Positions 12,701 through 26,720 of a stretch of DNA of 64,000 bases are shown here, in pieces; within the stretch, counting starts at the first letter, position 1; the number at the start of each line of letters is the position of its first letter. The stretch comes from Mixophyes australis. Taxonomy: Eukaryota; Chordata; Amphibia; Anura; Limnodynastidae. The stretch spans positions 62,001 to 126,000 of the forward strand of contig JAVHZZ010000064.1 in assembly GCA_036250195.1 (NCBI GenBank). Reading direction: 5' to 3'. The notes beneath the pieces were generated by a model. That model was not told the DNA's origin and did not search any database. It saw nothing but the letters and a program-made list of their open reading frames with translations. A program made the position numbers and the translations under genes.

Positions 12701-15394
12701 ATGAATCATGAATTGAATCATGAATCATGAATCATGAATCATGAATTGAATCATGAATCATGAATCATGAATTGAATCATGAATCATGAATCATGAATCA
12801 TGAATCATGAATCGAATCATGAATCATGAATCATGAATCATGAATCATGAATCATGAATCGAATCATGAATCATGAATCATGAATCATGAATCATGAATT
12901 GAATAATGAATCATGAATCATGAATTGAATCATGAATCATAAATCATGAATTAAATCATGAATCATGAATTATGAATTGAATCATGAATCATGAATCATG
13001 AATTGAATCATGAATCATGAATCATAAATTGAATCATGAATCATGAATCATGAATCATGAATTGAATCATGAATCATGAATCATGAATTGAATCAGGATT
13101 CGAATCATGAATTGAATCATAAATCATGTATTGAATCATGAATCATGAATTATGAATCGAATCATGAATCATGAATTGAATCATGAATCATGAATTGAAT
13201 TATGAATTGAATCATGAATCATGAATTGAATCATTAATTAAATCATGAATCATGAATCATGAATCATAAATTAAATCATGAATTTAATCATGAATCATGA
13301 ATCACGAATTGAATCATGAATCATGATTCATGAATCGAATCATGAATTATGAATTGAATCATGAATCATGAATCATGAATTGAATCATGAATCATGAATT
13401 GAATCATGAATCATGATTTGAATCATGAATTGAATCATAAATCATGAATCATGAATCATAAATTGAATCAAGAATCATGAATCATGAATTGAATCATGAA
13501 TCATGAATCATGAATTGAATCATGAATCATGAATTGAATCATGAATCATGATTTGAATCATGAATTGAATCATAAATCATGAATCATGAATCATAAATTG
13601 AATCAAGAATCATGAATCATGAATTGAATCATGAATTGAATCATGAATCATGAATCATGAATTGAATTATGAATCATGAATCATGAATTAAATCATGAAT
13701 CATGAATCGAATCATGAATCATGAATTGAATCATGAATCGAATCATGAATTGAATCATGAATCATGAATTGAATCATGAATCATGAATCGAATCATGAAT
13801 CATGAATCGAATCATGAATCATGAATCGAATCATGAATTGAATCATGAATTATGAATCGAATCATGAATCATGAATCATGAATTGAATCATGAATCATGA
13901 ATCATGAATTATGAATCGAATCATGAATTGAATCATGAATCATGAATTGAATCATGAATCATGAATCGAATCATGAATCATGAATCGAATCATGAATCAT
14001 GAATCGAATCATGAATCATGAATCGAATCATGAATTGAATCATGAATTATGAATCGAATCATGAATCATGAATCATGAATTGAATCATGAATCATGAATC
14101 ATGAATTATGAATCGAATCATGAATTGAATCATGAATTATGAATTGAATCATGAATCATGAATCGAATCATGAATCATGAATCGAATCATGAATCATGAA
14201 TCGAATTATGAATTGAATCATGAATTATGAATCGAATCATGAATCATGAATCATGAATTGAATCATGAATCATGAATCATGAATTATGAATTGAATCATG
14301 AATCATGAATCATGAATTGAATCATAAATCATGAATCATGAATCGAATCATGAATCATGAATTATGAATTGAATCATGAATCATGAATCATGAATTGAAT
14401 CATGAATCATGAATCATGAATTAAATCATGAATCATGAATCGAATCATGAATCATGAATTGAATCATGAATCGAATCATGAATTGAATCATGAATCATGA
14501 ATCGAATCATGAATCATGAATCATGAATCATGAATTGAATCATGAATCATGAATTATGAATCATGAATTGAATCATGAATCATGAATCATGAATCATGAA
14601 TTGAATCATGAATCATGAATTATGAATCATGAATTGAATCATGAATCATGAATCATGAATTAAATCATGAATCATGAATCGAATCATGAATCATGAATTG
14701 AATCATATATCGAATCATGAATTGAATCATGAATCATGAATCGAATCATGAATCATGAATCATGAATTGAATCATGAATCATGAATCGAATCATGAATCT
14801 TGAATCATGAATTGAATCATGAATCATGAATCATGAATTGAATCATGAATCATGAATCATGAATCGAATCATGAATCATAAATCAAGAATCATGAATCGA
14901 ATCATGAATCATGAATTAAATCATGAATCATTAATCATGAATTATGAATTGAATCATGAATCATGAATCATGAATCATGAATTATGAATCATGAATTATG
15001 AATTGAATCATGAATCATGAATCATGAATCATGAATTGAATCATGAATCATGAATCATGAATCGAATCATGAATCAAGAATCTTGAATCGAATCATGAAT
15101 CATGAAATGAATCATGAATCATGAATTGAATCATGAATCATGAATTGAATCATGAATCATGAATCTTGAATCATGAATTGAATCATGAATTGAATCATGA
15201 ATCATGAATCATGAATTGAATCATGGATCATGAATCATGAATCGAATCATGAATCATGAATCATGAATCATGAATTGAATCATGAATCATGAATTGAATC
15301 ATGAATCATGAATCATGAATCATGAATTGAATCATGAATCATGAATCATGAATCATGAATTGAATCATGAATCATGAATCATGAATCATGAATC
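9720..15394 (+). repeat. Satellite zone B: low-complexity region with 0.8-1.5 kb repeats
   Basis: The marker CATGTATT, in the context AATCAGGATTCG...AAATCATGTATTG, occurs four times, at 9963, 10756, 12259 and 13125 (spacings 793, 1,503 and 866 bp). Each copy is followed about 110-155 bp later by ATTAATTAAATC (10117, 10909, 12412, 13233) and then by an ACGAATTG phrase and a CATGATTTGAATC phrase. A further marker, CATATATCG, is at 11926 and 14704 and leads into zone C. The zone uses fewer variant words than the others, and pure GAATCAT plus GAATT or GAATC dominates 10.4-10.7 kb and 13.7-14.7 kb. No gene or unique sequence is present. Confidence 0.82.
13735..14290 (+). repeat. Local tandem triplication, 197/178-bp units
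   Basis: The phrase AATTATGAATCG recurs at 13848, 13907, 14045, 14104 and 14223, followed by AATTATGAATTG at 14282. These form two interleaved series with spacings of 197 and 178 bp. The 19-bp difference equals one GAATC pentamer plus two heptamers. Each unit carries several GAATCGAATC junctions in a row, making this the most CpG-rich stretch I noticed. The unit probably expanded recently, because the copies are almost unchanged apart from the 19-bp word loss and a few substitutions (for example GAATTAT for GAATCAT). Confidence 0.82.
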
Positions 15395-16893
15395 GAATCA
15401 TGAATCATGAATCATGAATCATGAATCATGAATTGAATAATGAATCATAAATCATGAATTAAATCATGAATCATGAATCATGAATTATGAATTAAATCAT
15501 GAATCATGAATCTAGAATCATGAATCATGAATTGAATCATAAATCATGAATCATGAATTGAATCATGAATCATGAATCATGAATCATGAATCATGAATCG
15601 AATCATGAATCATGAATCATGAATCATGAATTGAATCATGAATCATGAATTGAATCATGAATCATGAATCATAAATTGAATCATGAATCATGAATCATGA
15701 ATTGAATCATGAATTATGAATCATGAATAGAATCATGAATCATGAATTGAATCATGAATCATGAATCATGAATCGAATCATGAATCATGAATTGAATCAT
15801 GAATCATGAATTGAATCATGAATCATGAATCATAAATTTAATCATGAATCATGAATCATGAATTGAATCATGAATCGAATCATGAATTGAATCATGAATC
15901 ATGAATCGAATCATGAATCATGAATCATGAATCATGAATTGAATCATGAATCATGAATTATGAATCATGAATTGAATCATGAATCATGAATCATGAATTA
16001 AATCATGAATCATGAATCGAATCATGAATCATGAATTGAATCATATATCGAATCATGAATTGAATCATGAATCATGAATCGAATCATGAATAATGAATCA
16101 TGAATTGAATCATGAATCATGAATCGAATCATGAATCTTGAATCATGAATTGAATCATGAATCATGAATCATGAATCGAATCATGAATCATAAATCAAGA
16201 ATCATGAATCGAATCATGAATCATGAATTAAATCATGAATCATTAATCATGAATTATGAATTGAATCATGAATCATGAATCATGAATTATGAATCATGAA
16301 TTATGAATTGAATCATGAATCATGAATCATGTATCGAATCATGAATCAAGAATCTTGAATCGAATCATGAATCATGAAATGAATCATGAATCTTGAATTG
16401 AATCATGAATCATGAATTGAATCATGAATCATGAATCTTGAATCATGAATCATGAATTGAATCCAAAATCATGAATTATGAATCATGAATTGAATCATGA
16501 ATAATGAATTGAATCATGAATCATGAATCATGAATTGAATCATGGATCATGAATCGAATCATGAATTGAATCATGAATTAAATCATGAATCATGAATCAT
16601 GAATTGAATCATTTATCATGAATCATGAATCGAATCATGAATCATGAATCATGAATCATGAATCATGAATTGAATAATGAATCATAAATCATGAATTAAA
16701 TCATGAATCATGAATCATGAATTATGAATTAAATCATGAATCATGAATCAAGAATCATGAATCATGAATTGAATCATAAATCATGAATCATGAATTGAAT
16801 CATGCATCATGAATTGAATCATGAATCATGAATCATAAATTGAATCATGAATCATGAATCATGAATTGAATCATGAATTATGAATCATGAATA
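15395..16893 (+). repeat. 1,499-bp tandem duplication, copy 1
   Basis: At offset 1,499 bp this block matches the next one at every rare word I checked: TCTAGAATC (15511 and 17010), AATAGAATC (15726 and 17225), CATATATCG (16042 and 17541), CATGTATCG (near 16328 and 17827), TCCAAAATC (near 16461 and 17960), CATTTATCATG (near 16610 and 18109) and CAAGAATC (near 16748 and 18247). I saw no substitution in the lines compared. The copy ends where a phrase beginning GAATAGAATC joins GAATCATGAATTGAATAATG, the phrase that also starts it. That junction fits unequal exchange between two short identical runs. Confidence 0.9.
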
Positions 16894-18440
16894 GAATCAT
16901 GAATCATGAATCATGAATCATGAATCATGAATTGAATAATGAATCATAAATCATGAATTAAATCATGAATCATGAATCATGAATTATGAATTAAATCATG
17001 AATCATGAATCTAGAATCATGAATCATGAATTGAATCATAAATCATGAATCATGAATTGAATCATGAATCATGAATCATGAATCATGAATCATGAATCGA
17101 ATCATGAATCATGAATCATGAATCATGAATTGAATCATGAATCATGAATTGAATCATGAATCATGAATCATAAATTGAATCATGAATCATGAATCATGAA
17201 TTGAATCATGAATTATGAATCATGAATAGAATCATGAATCATGAATTGAATCATGAATCATGAATCATGAATCGAATCATGAATCATGAATTGAATCATG
17301 AATCATGAATTGAATCATGAATCATGAATCATAAATTTAATCATGAATCATGAATCATGAATTGAATCATGAATCGAATCATGAATTGAATCATGAATCA
17401 TGAATCGAATCATGAATCATGAATCATGAATCATGAATTGAATCATGAATCATGAATTATGAATCATGAATTGAATCATGAATCATGAATCATGAATTAA
17501 ATCATGAATCATGAATCGAATCATGAATCATGAATTGAATCATATATCGAATCATGAATTGAATCATGAATCATGAATCGAATCATGAATAATGAATCAT
17601 GAATTGAATCATGAATCATGAATCGAATCATGAATCTTGAATCATGAATTGAATCATGAATCATGAATCATGAATCGAATCATGAATCATAAATCAAGAA
17701 TCATGAATCGAATCATGAATCATGAATTAAATCATGAATCATTAATCATGAATTATGAATTGAATCATGAATCATGAATCATGAATTATGAATCATGAAT
17801 TATGAATTGAATCATGAATCATGAATCATGTATCGAATCATGAATCAAGAATCTTGAATCGAATCATGAATCATGAAATGAATCATGAATCTTGAATTGA
17901 ATCATGAATCATGAATTGAATCATGAATCATGAATCTTGAATCATGAATCATGAATTGAATCCAAAATCATGAATTATGAATCATGAATTGAATCATGAA
18001 TAATGAATTGAATCATGAATCATGAATCATGAATTGAATCATGGATCATGAATCGAATCATGAATTGAATCATGAATTAAATCATGAATCATGAATCATG
18101 AATTGAATCATTTATCATGAATCATGAATCGAATCATGAATCATGAATCATGAATCATGAATCATGAATTGAATAATGAATCATAAATCATGAATTAAAT
18201 CATGAATCATGAATCATGAATTATGAATTAAATCATGAATCATGAATCAAGAATCATGAATCATGAATTGAATCATAAATCATGAATCATGAATTGAATC
18301 ATGAATCATGAATCATGAATCATGAATCATGAATCATGAATTGAATCATGCATCATGAATTGAATCATGAATCATGAATCATAAATTGAATCATGAATCA
18401 TGAATCATGAATTGAATCATGAATTATGAATCATGAATAG
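16894..18440 (+). repeat. 1,499-bp tandem duplication, copy 2, with 47-bp insertion
   Basis: This is the second copy of 15,395-16,893, directly adjacent in the same orientation. It stays in register at 1,499 bp until about 18,300. There a 47-bp insertion (six heptamers plus one pentamer) comes before CATGCATCAT, which is at 16801 in copy 1 and 18347 here. After it the register is 1,546 bp through AATAGAATC at about 18,436. Near identity over more than 1.3 kb in a fast-slipping repeat suggests a recent event, or an assembly error. Long reads spanning both copies would decide. Confidence 0.88.
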
Positions 18441-21400
18441 AATCATGAATCATGAATTGAATCATGAATCATGAATCATGAATCGAATCATGAATCATGA
18501 ATTGAATCATGAATCATGAATTGAATCATGAATCATGAATTGAATCATGAATTGAATCATGAATCATGAATTGAATCATTAATTAAATCATGAATCATGA
18601 ATCATGAATCATAAATTGAATCATGAATTGAATCATGAATCATGAATCACGAATTGAATCATGAATCATGATTCATGAATTGAATCATGAATTATGAATT
18701 GAATCATGAATCATGAATCATGAATTGAATCATGAATTGAATCATGAATCATGATTTGAATCATGAATTGAATCATAAATCATGAATCATGAATCATGAA
18801 TCATGAATTGAATCATGAATCATGAATCATGAATTGAATCATGAATCATGAATCATGAATTAAATCATGAATCATGAATTGAATCATGAATCATGAATCG
18901 AATCATGCATCATGAATCGAATCATGAATTGAATCATGAATCATGAATCGAATCATGAATCATGAATCATGAATTGAATCATGAATCATGAATCATGAAT
19001 TGAATCATAAATCATGAATCATGAATCGAATCATGAATCATGAATTATTAATTGAATCATGAATCATGAATCATGAATTGAATCATGAATCATGAATCAT
19101 GAATTAAATCATGAATCATGAATCGAATCATGAATCATGAATTGAATCATGAATCGAATCATGAATTGAATCATGAATCATGAATCGAATCATGAATCAT
19201 GAATCATGAATCATGAATTGAATCATGAATCATGAATTATGAATCATGAATTGAATCATGAATCATGAATCATGAATCATGAATCATGAATTGAATCATG
19301 AATCATGAATTGAATCATGAATCATAAATCAAGAATCGAATCATGAATCATGAATTAAATCATGAATCATTAATCATGAATTATGAATTGAATCATGAAT
19401 CATGAATCATGAATCATGAATTATGAATCATGAATTATGAATTGAATCATGAATCATGAATCATGAATCATGAATTGAATCATGAATCATGAATCATGAA
19501 TTGAATCATGAATCAAGAATCTTAAATCGAATCATGAATCATGAAATGAATCATGAATCATGAATTGAATCATGAATCATGAATCATGAATTGAATCATG
19601 AATCATGAATCATGAATCATGAATTAAATCCAGAATCATAAATTGAATCATGAATTGAATCATGAATCATGAATCATGAATCATAAATTGAACCATGAAT
19701 CATGAATCATGAATTGATTCATGAATCATGATTCATGAATTGAATCATGAATTGAATCATGAATTATAAATTAAATCATGAATCATGAATAATGAATTGA
19801 ATCATGAATCATGAATCATGAATCATGAATTGAATCATGAATCATGAATCGAAGCATGAATCATGAGTTTAATCATGAATCATGAATTGAATCATGAATT
19901 GAATCATGAATCATGAATCATGAATTGAATCATGAATTGAATCATAAATCATGAATCATGAATCATGAATCGAATCATGAATCATGAATCAAATCATGAA
20001 TCTTGAATCATGAATTGAATCATGAATCATGAATCATGAATCATGAATCGAATCATGAATCATGAATCAAGAATCATGAATTGAATCATGAATCATCAAT
20101 TGAATCATGAATCATGAATCATGAATTATGAATTGAATCATGAATCATGAATCATGAATCATGAATTGAATCATGAATCATGAATCATGAATCATGAATC
20201 ATGAATTGAATCATGAATCATGAATCATGAATCATGAATTATGAATCATAAAGTGAATCATGAATCATGAATCATGAATCGAATCATGAATCATGAATCA
20301 AAAATCATGAATCGAATCATGAATCATGAATTGAATCATGAATCATGAATCATAAATCGAATCATGAATCATGAATCATGAATCATGAATCATGAATTGA
20401 ATCATGAATCATGAATTGAATCATGAATCATGAATCATAAATCAAATCATGAATCATAAATTTAATCAGGATTCGAATCATGAATTGAATCATGAATCAT
20501 GAATTGAATCATGAATCATGAATCTTGAGTCATGAATCATAAATTGAATCATGAATCATAAATTATTAATTATGAATTGAATCATGAATCAGGAATTTAA
20601 TCATGAATCATGAATTGAATCATGAATCGAATCATGAATCATAAATTGAATCATGAATCGAATCATGAATTGAATCATGAATCATAAATCGAATCATGAA
20701 TCATGAATTGAATCATGAATCATGAATCGAATCATGAATCTTGAATCATGAATTGAATCATGAATCATGAATCATGAATCATCAATTGAATCATGAATCA
20801 TGAATCATGAATTGAATCATGAATCATAAATCAAGAATCATGAATCGAATCATGAATCATGAATTAAATCATGAATCATTAATCATGAATTATGAATTGA
20901 ATCATGAATCATGAATCATGAATCATGAATTATGAATCATGAATTATGAATTGAATCATGAATCATGAATCATGAATCATGAATTGAATCATGAATCATG
21001 AATCATGAATCGAATCATGAATCAAGAATCTTAAATCGAATCATGAATCATGAAATGAATCATGAATCATGAATTGAATCATGAATCATGAATGATGAAT
21101 TGAATCATGAATCATGAATCATGAATTGAATCACAAATCATGAATCATGAATCATGAATTAAATCCAGAATCATAAATTGAATCATGAATTGAATCATGA
21201 ATCATGAATCATGAATCATAAATTGAACCATGAATCATGAATCATGAATTGATTCATGAATCATGATTCATGAATTGAATCATGAATTGAATCATGAATT
21301 ATAAATTAAATCATGAATCATGAATTGAATCATGAATCATGAATCATGAATCATGAATTGAATCATGAATCATGAATCATGAATCGAATCATGAATCATG

Positions 21401-21950
21401 AGTTGAATCATGAATCATGAATTGAATCATGAATTGAATCATGAATCATGAATCATTAATTGAATCATGAATTGAATCATAAATCATGAATCATAAATCA
21501 TGAATCGAATCATGAATCATGAATCAAATCATGAATCTTGAATCATGAATTGAATCATGAATCATGAATCATGAATCATGAATCAAATCATGAATCATGA
21601 ATCAAGAATCATGAATTGAATCATGAATCATGAATTGAATCATGAATCATGAATCATGGATTATGAATTGAATCATGAATCATGAATCATGAATCATTAA
21701 TCATGAATTGAATCATGAATCATGAATCATGAATTATGAATCATGAAGTGAATCATGAATCATGAATCGAATCATGAATCATGAATTAAAAATCATGAAT
21801 CGAATCATGAATCATGAATTGAATCATGAATCATAAATCGAATCATGAATCATGAATCATGAATCATGAATCATGAATTGAATCATGAATCATGAATTGA
21901 ATCATGAATCATGAATCATAAATCAAATCATGAATCATAGTTTTAATCAG
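18440..21950 (+). repeat. Satellite zone D: two roughly 1.5 kb copies of the AAATCCAG cassette region
   Basis: CAAGAATCTTAAATCG lies at 19514 and 21023 (offset 1,509 bp) and AAATCCAG at 19626 and 21161 (offset 1,535 bp). The extra bases in the second copy include an unusual CACAAATC word. Both copies continue through ATAAATTGAACC, the GATTCAT palindrome and TATAAATTAAA. Part of the first 0.5 kb (about 18,530-18,800) still resembles zone B, for example ATTAATTAAATC at 18579. From about 20,400 the AAATTTAATCAGGATTCG and TTGAGTCATG module that defines zone E appears for the first time since zone A. The zone is transitional and has no gene. Confidence 0.78.
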
Positions 21951-23789
21951 GATTCGAATCATGAATTGAATCATCAATCATGAATTGAATCATGAATCAT
22001 GAATCTTGAGTCATGAATCATGAATTGAATCATGAATCATAAATTATTAATCATGAATTGAATCATGAATAATAAATTGAATCATGAATCATGAATCATG
22101 AATCATGAACCATGAATCATGAATCATGAATTGAATCATGAATCATGAATCATGAATCATGAATTGAATCATGAATCATGAATCATGAATCGAATCATGA
22201 ATCAAGAATCTTGAATCGAATCATGAATCATGAAATGAATCATGAATCATGAATTGAATCATGAATCATGAATCATGAATTCAATCATGAATCATGAATC
22301 ATGAATCATGAATTAAATCCAGAATCATAAATTGAATCATGAATTGAATCATGAATCATGAATCATGAATTGAATCATGAATTATAAATTAAATCATGAA
22401 TCATGAATCATGAATTGAATCATGAATCATGAATCATGAATCATGAATTGAATCATGAATCTTGAATCATGAATCGAATCATGAATCATGAATTGAATCA
22501 TGAATCATGAATCGAATCATGAATCATGAATTGAATCATGAATCATGAATCATGAATTGAATCATGAATTGAATCATGAATCATGAATCATTAATTGAAT
22601 CATGAATTGAATCATGAATCATGAATCATGAATCAAATCATGAATCATGAATCGAATCATGAATCATGAATCATGAATTGAATCATGAATTAAATCATGA
22701 ATCATGAATTGAATCATGAATCATGAATCAAATCATGAATCTTGAATCATGAATTGAATCATGAATCATGAATCATGAATCATGAATCGAATCATGAATC
22801 ATGAATCAAGAATCATGAATTGAATCATGAATCATGAATTGAATCATGAATCATGAATCATGAGTTATGAATTGAATCATGAATCATGAATCATTAATCA
22901 TGAATTATGAATTGAATCATGAATCATGAATCATGAATCATGAATCATGAAGTGAATTATGAATCATGAATCAAATCATGAATTATGATTAAAAAACCAT
23001 GAATCGAATCATGAATCATGAATTGGATCATGAATCATGAATTGAATCATGAATCATGAATCATAAATCGAATCATGAATCATGAATCATGAATCATGAA
23101 TCATTAATTGAATCATGAATCATGAATTGAATCATGAATCATGAATCATAAATCAAATCATGAATCATAAATTTAATCAGTATTCGAATCATGAATTGAA
23201 TCATCAATCATGAATTGAATCATGAATCATGAATCTTGAGTCATGAATCATGAATTGAATCATGAATCATAAATTATTAATCATGAATTGAATCATGAAT
23301 CAGGAATTTAATCATGAATCATGAATCATGAATTGAATCATGAATCATGAATCGAATCATGAATCATGAATTGAATCATGAATCATGAATCATGAATTGA
23401 ATCATGAATCATGAATCATGAATTGAATCCTGAATAAAATCATGAATCATGAATTGAATCATGAATTAAATCATGAATCATGAATCATGAATCATGAACC
23501 ATGAATCATGAATCAATCATGAATCATGAATCATGAATCAATCATGAATCATGAATCATGAATCATGAATCATGAATTGAATCATGAATCATGAATCATG
23601 AATTGAATCAGGATTCGAATCATGAATTGAATCATAAATCATGAATTGAACCATGAATCATGAATTATGAATCATAAATAGAATCATGAATTGAATCATG
23701 AATCATAAATCATGAATCATGAATCATGTATCATGAATTGAATCATGAATCATGAATCATGAATCGAATCATGAATCATGAATTAAATT

Positions 23790-24335
23790 ATGAATCATGA
23801 ATTGAATCATGAATTGAATCATGAATCATTATTTGAATCATGAATTAAATCATGAATCATGAATCATGAATCATGAATCGAATCATGAATCATGAATTAT
23901 GAATCATGAATTATGAATTGAATCATGAATCATGAATCATGAATCATGAATCATGAATTGAATCATGAATTGAATCATGAATCATTATTTGAATCATGAA
24001 TTAAATCATGAATCATGAATCATGAATCATGAATCGAATCATGAATCATGAATTATGAATCATGAATTATGAATTGAATCATGAATCATGAATCATGAAT
24101 CATGCATCATGAATTGAATCATGAATTGAATCATGAATCATGAATTGAATCATGAATTGAATCATGAATCATTATTTGAATCATGAATTAAATCATGAAT
24201 CATGAATCATGAATCATGAATCGAATTATGAATCATGAATTATGAATCATGAATTATGAATTGAATCATGAATCATGAATCATGAATCATGAATTGAATC
24301 ATGAATCATGAATCATGAATCATGAATCATGAATC
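23790..24335 (+). repeat. Local tandem triplication, 166/177-bp units
   Basis: CATTATTTGAATCATGAATT occurs at 23827, 23993 and 24170, spaced 166 and 177 bp. Each copy is followed by AAATCATG, a run of heptamers, GAATCG and two GAATTAT words. The corresponding part of the next HOR unit has a single copy at 27560, while the following one has two copies 199 bp apart at 31213 and 31412. Copy number at this point therefore differs between otherwise nearly identical HOR units, marking it as an unstable site. Confidence 0.85.
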
Positions 24336-25574
24336 ATGAATTGAATCATGAATCATGAATCATGAATTATGAATCATAAAGTGAATCATGAATCATGAAT
24401 CATGAATCATGAATCGAATCATGAATCATGAATCAAAAATCATGAATTGAATCATGAATCATGAATTGAATCATGAATCATGAATCATAAATCGAATCAT
24501 GAATCATGAATCATGAATCATGAATCATGAATTGAATCATGAATCATGAATTGAATCATGAATCATGAATCATGAATCATGAATTGAATCATGAATCATG
24601 AATCATGAATCGAATCATGAATCAAGAATCTTAAATCGAATCATGAATCATGAAATGAATCATGAATCATGAATTGAATCATGAATCATGAATCATGAAT
24701 TGAATCATGAATCATGAATCATGAATCATGAATTAAATCCAGAATCATAAATTGAATCATGAATTGAATCATGAATCATGAATCATGAATCATAAATTGA
24801 ACCATGAATCATGAATTGATTCATGAATCATGATTCATGAATTGAATCATGAATTGAATCATGAATTATAAATTAAATCATGAATCATGAATTGAATCAT
24901 GAATCATGAATCATGAATTGAATCATGAATCATGAATCATGAATCGAATCATGAATCATGAGTTGAATCATGAATCATGAATTGAATCATGAATTGAATC
25001 ATGAATCATGAATCATTAATTGAATCATGAATTGAATCATAAATCATGAATCATGAATCATGAATCGAATCATGAATCATGAATCAAATCATGAATCTTG
25101 AATCATGAATTGAATCATGAATCATGAATCATGAATCATGAATCAAATCATGAATCATGAATCAAGAATCATGAATTGAATCATGAATCATGAATTGAAT
25201 CATGAATCATGAATCATGGATTATGAATTGAATCATGAATCATGAATCATGAATCATGAATCATGAATTGAATCATGAATCATGAATCATGAAGTGAATC
25301 ATGAATCATGAATCATGAATCGAATCATGAATCATGAATCAAAAATCATGAATCGAATCATGAATCATGAATTGAATCATGAATCATAAATCGAATCATG
25401 AATCATGAATCATGAATCATGAATCATGAATCATGAATCATGAATCGAATCATGAATCATGAATCAAAAATCATGAATCGAATCATGAATCATGAATTGA
25501 ATCATGAATCATAAATCGAATCATGAATCATGAATCATGAATTGAATCATGAATCATGAATTGAATCATGAATC

Positions 25575-25760
25575 ATGAATCATAAATCAAATCATGAATC
25601 ATAAATTTAATCAGGATTCGAATCATGAATTGAATCATCAATCATGAATTGAATCATGAATCATGAATCTTGAGTCATGAATCATGAATTGAATCATGAA
25701 TCATAAATTATTAATCATGAATGGAATCATGAATCAGGAATTTAATCATGAATCAGGAAT
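25575..25760 (+). repeat. TTTAATCAGGATTCG / TTGAGTCATG module (representative copy)
   Basis: The module reads AAATCAAATC, ATAAATTTAATCAGGATTCG, CATCAATCATG, GAATCTTGAGTCATG, ATAAATTATTAATC and GAATCAGGAATTTAATC. Its TGAGTCA word appears at 3451, 20526, 22007, 23237, 25671, 26971, 29331, 30618, 33423, 38093, 39557, 42608, 43038 and 44190. Near 36,665 it is mutated to TTTAGTC. I saw no copy after 44.3 kb. TGAGTCA is the exact consensus bound by AP-1/GCN4-type bZIP proteins, and TGAATCA, present in every heptamer pair, is one base away. Binding here is speculation. Confidence 0.8.
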
Positions 25761-26704
25761 TTAATCATGAATTAAATCATGAATCATGAATAATAAATTG
25801 AATCATGAATCATGAATCATGAATCATGAATCATGAACCATGAATCATGAATCATGAATTGAATCATGAATCATGAATTATGAATTGAATCATGAATCAT
25901 GAATCATGAATCGAATCATGAATCAAGAATCTTGAATCGAATCATGAATCATGAAATGAATCATGAATCATGAATTGAATCATGAATCATGAATCATGAA
26001 TTGAATCATGAATCATGAATCATGAATCATGAATTAAATCCAGAATCATAAATTGAATCATGAATTGAATCATGAATCATGAATCATGAATTGAATCATG
26101 AATTATAAATTAAATAATGAATCATGAATCATTAATTGAATCATGAATCATGAATCATGAATCATGAATTGAATCATGAATCATGAATCATGAATCGAAT
26201 CATGAATCATGAATTGAATCATGAATCGAATCATGAATCATGAATTGAATCATGAATCATGAATCATGAATTGAATCATGAATTGAATCATGAATCATGA
26301 ATCATTAATTGAATCATGAATTGAATCATGAATCATGAATCATGAATCAAATCATGAATCATGAATCGAATCATGAATAATGAATCATGAATTGAATCAT
26401 GAATTGAATCATGAATCATGAATTGAATCATGAATCATGAATCAAATCATGAATCTTGAATCATGAATTGAATCATGAATCATGAATCATGAATCATGAA
26501 TCATGAATCGAATCATGAATCATGAATCAAGAATCATGAATTGAATCATGAATCATGAATTGAATCATGAATCATGAATCATGAATTATGAATTGAATCA
26601 TGAATCATTAATCATTAATCATGAATTATGAATTGAATCATGAATCATGAATCATGAATCATGAAGTGAATCATGAATCATGAATCATGAATCAAATCAT
26701 GAAT

Positions 26705-26720
26705 TATGATTAAAAAACCA
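26705..26720 (+). repeat. A6 tract marker (ATGATTAAAAAACC), one of four
   Basis: The longest A run I noticed in the window, six A residues inside GAATTATGATTAAAAAACC, occurs at 22991, 26712, 30358 and 44025. The first three fall at the same place in successive 3.65-kb HOR units. The fourth lies in zone F, 13,667 bp after the third and not a multiple of the HOR period, so a zone E segment was transposed or duplicated there. It is useful as a single-copy-per-HOR probe. Confidence 0.85.

Noticed and set aside
22985..23000. Retroposon insertion signalled by the A6 tract
   Set aside because: Six A residues inside otherwise normal words, with no unique sequence or target-site duplication next to it. 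It is copied with the HOR and looks like word mutation.
23425..23445. AATAAA polyadenylation hexamers (GAATAAAATC and GAATAATAAATTG words)
   Set aside because: They arise by single changes in the words and no gene lies upstream, so there is nothing for them to process.
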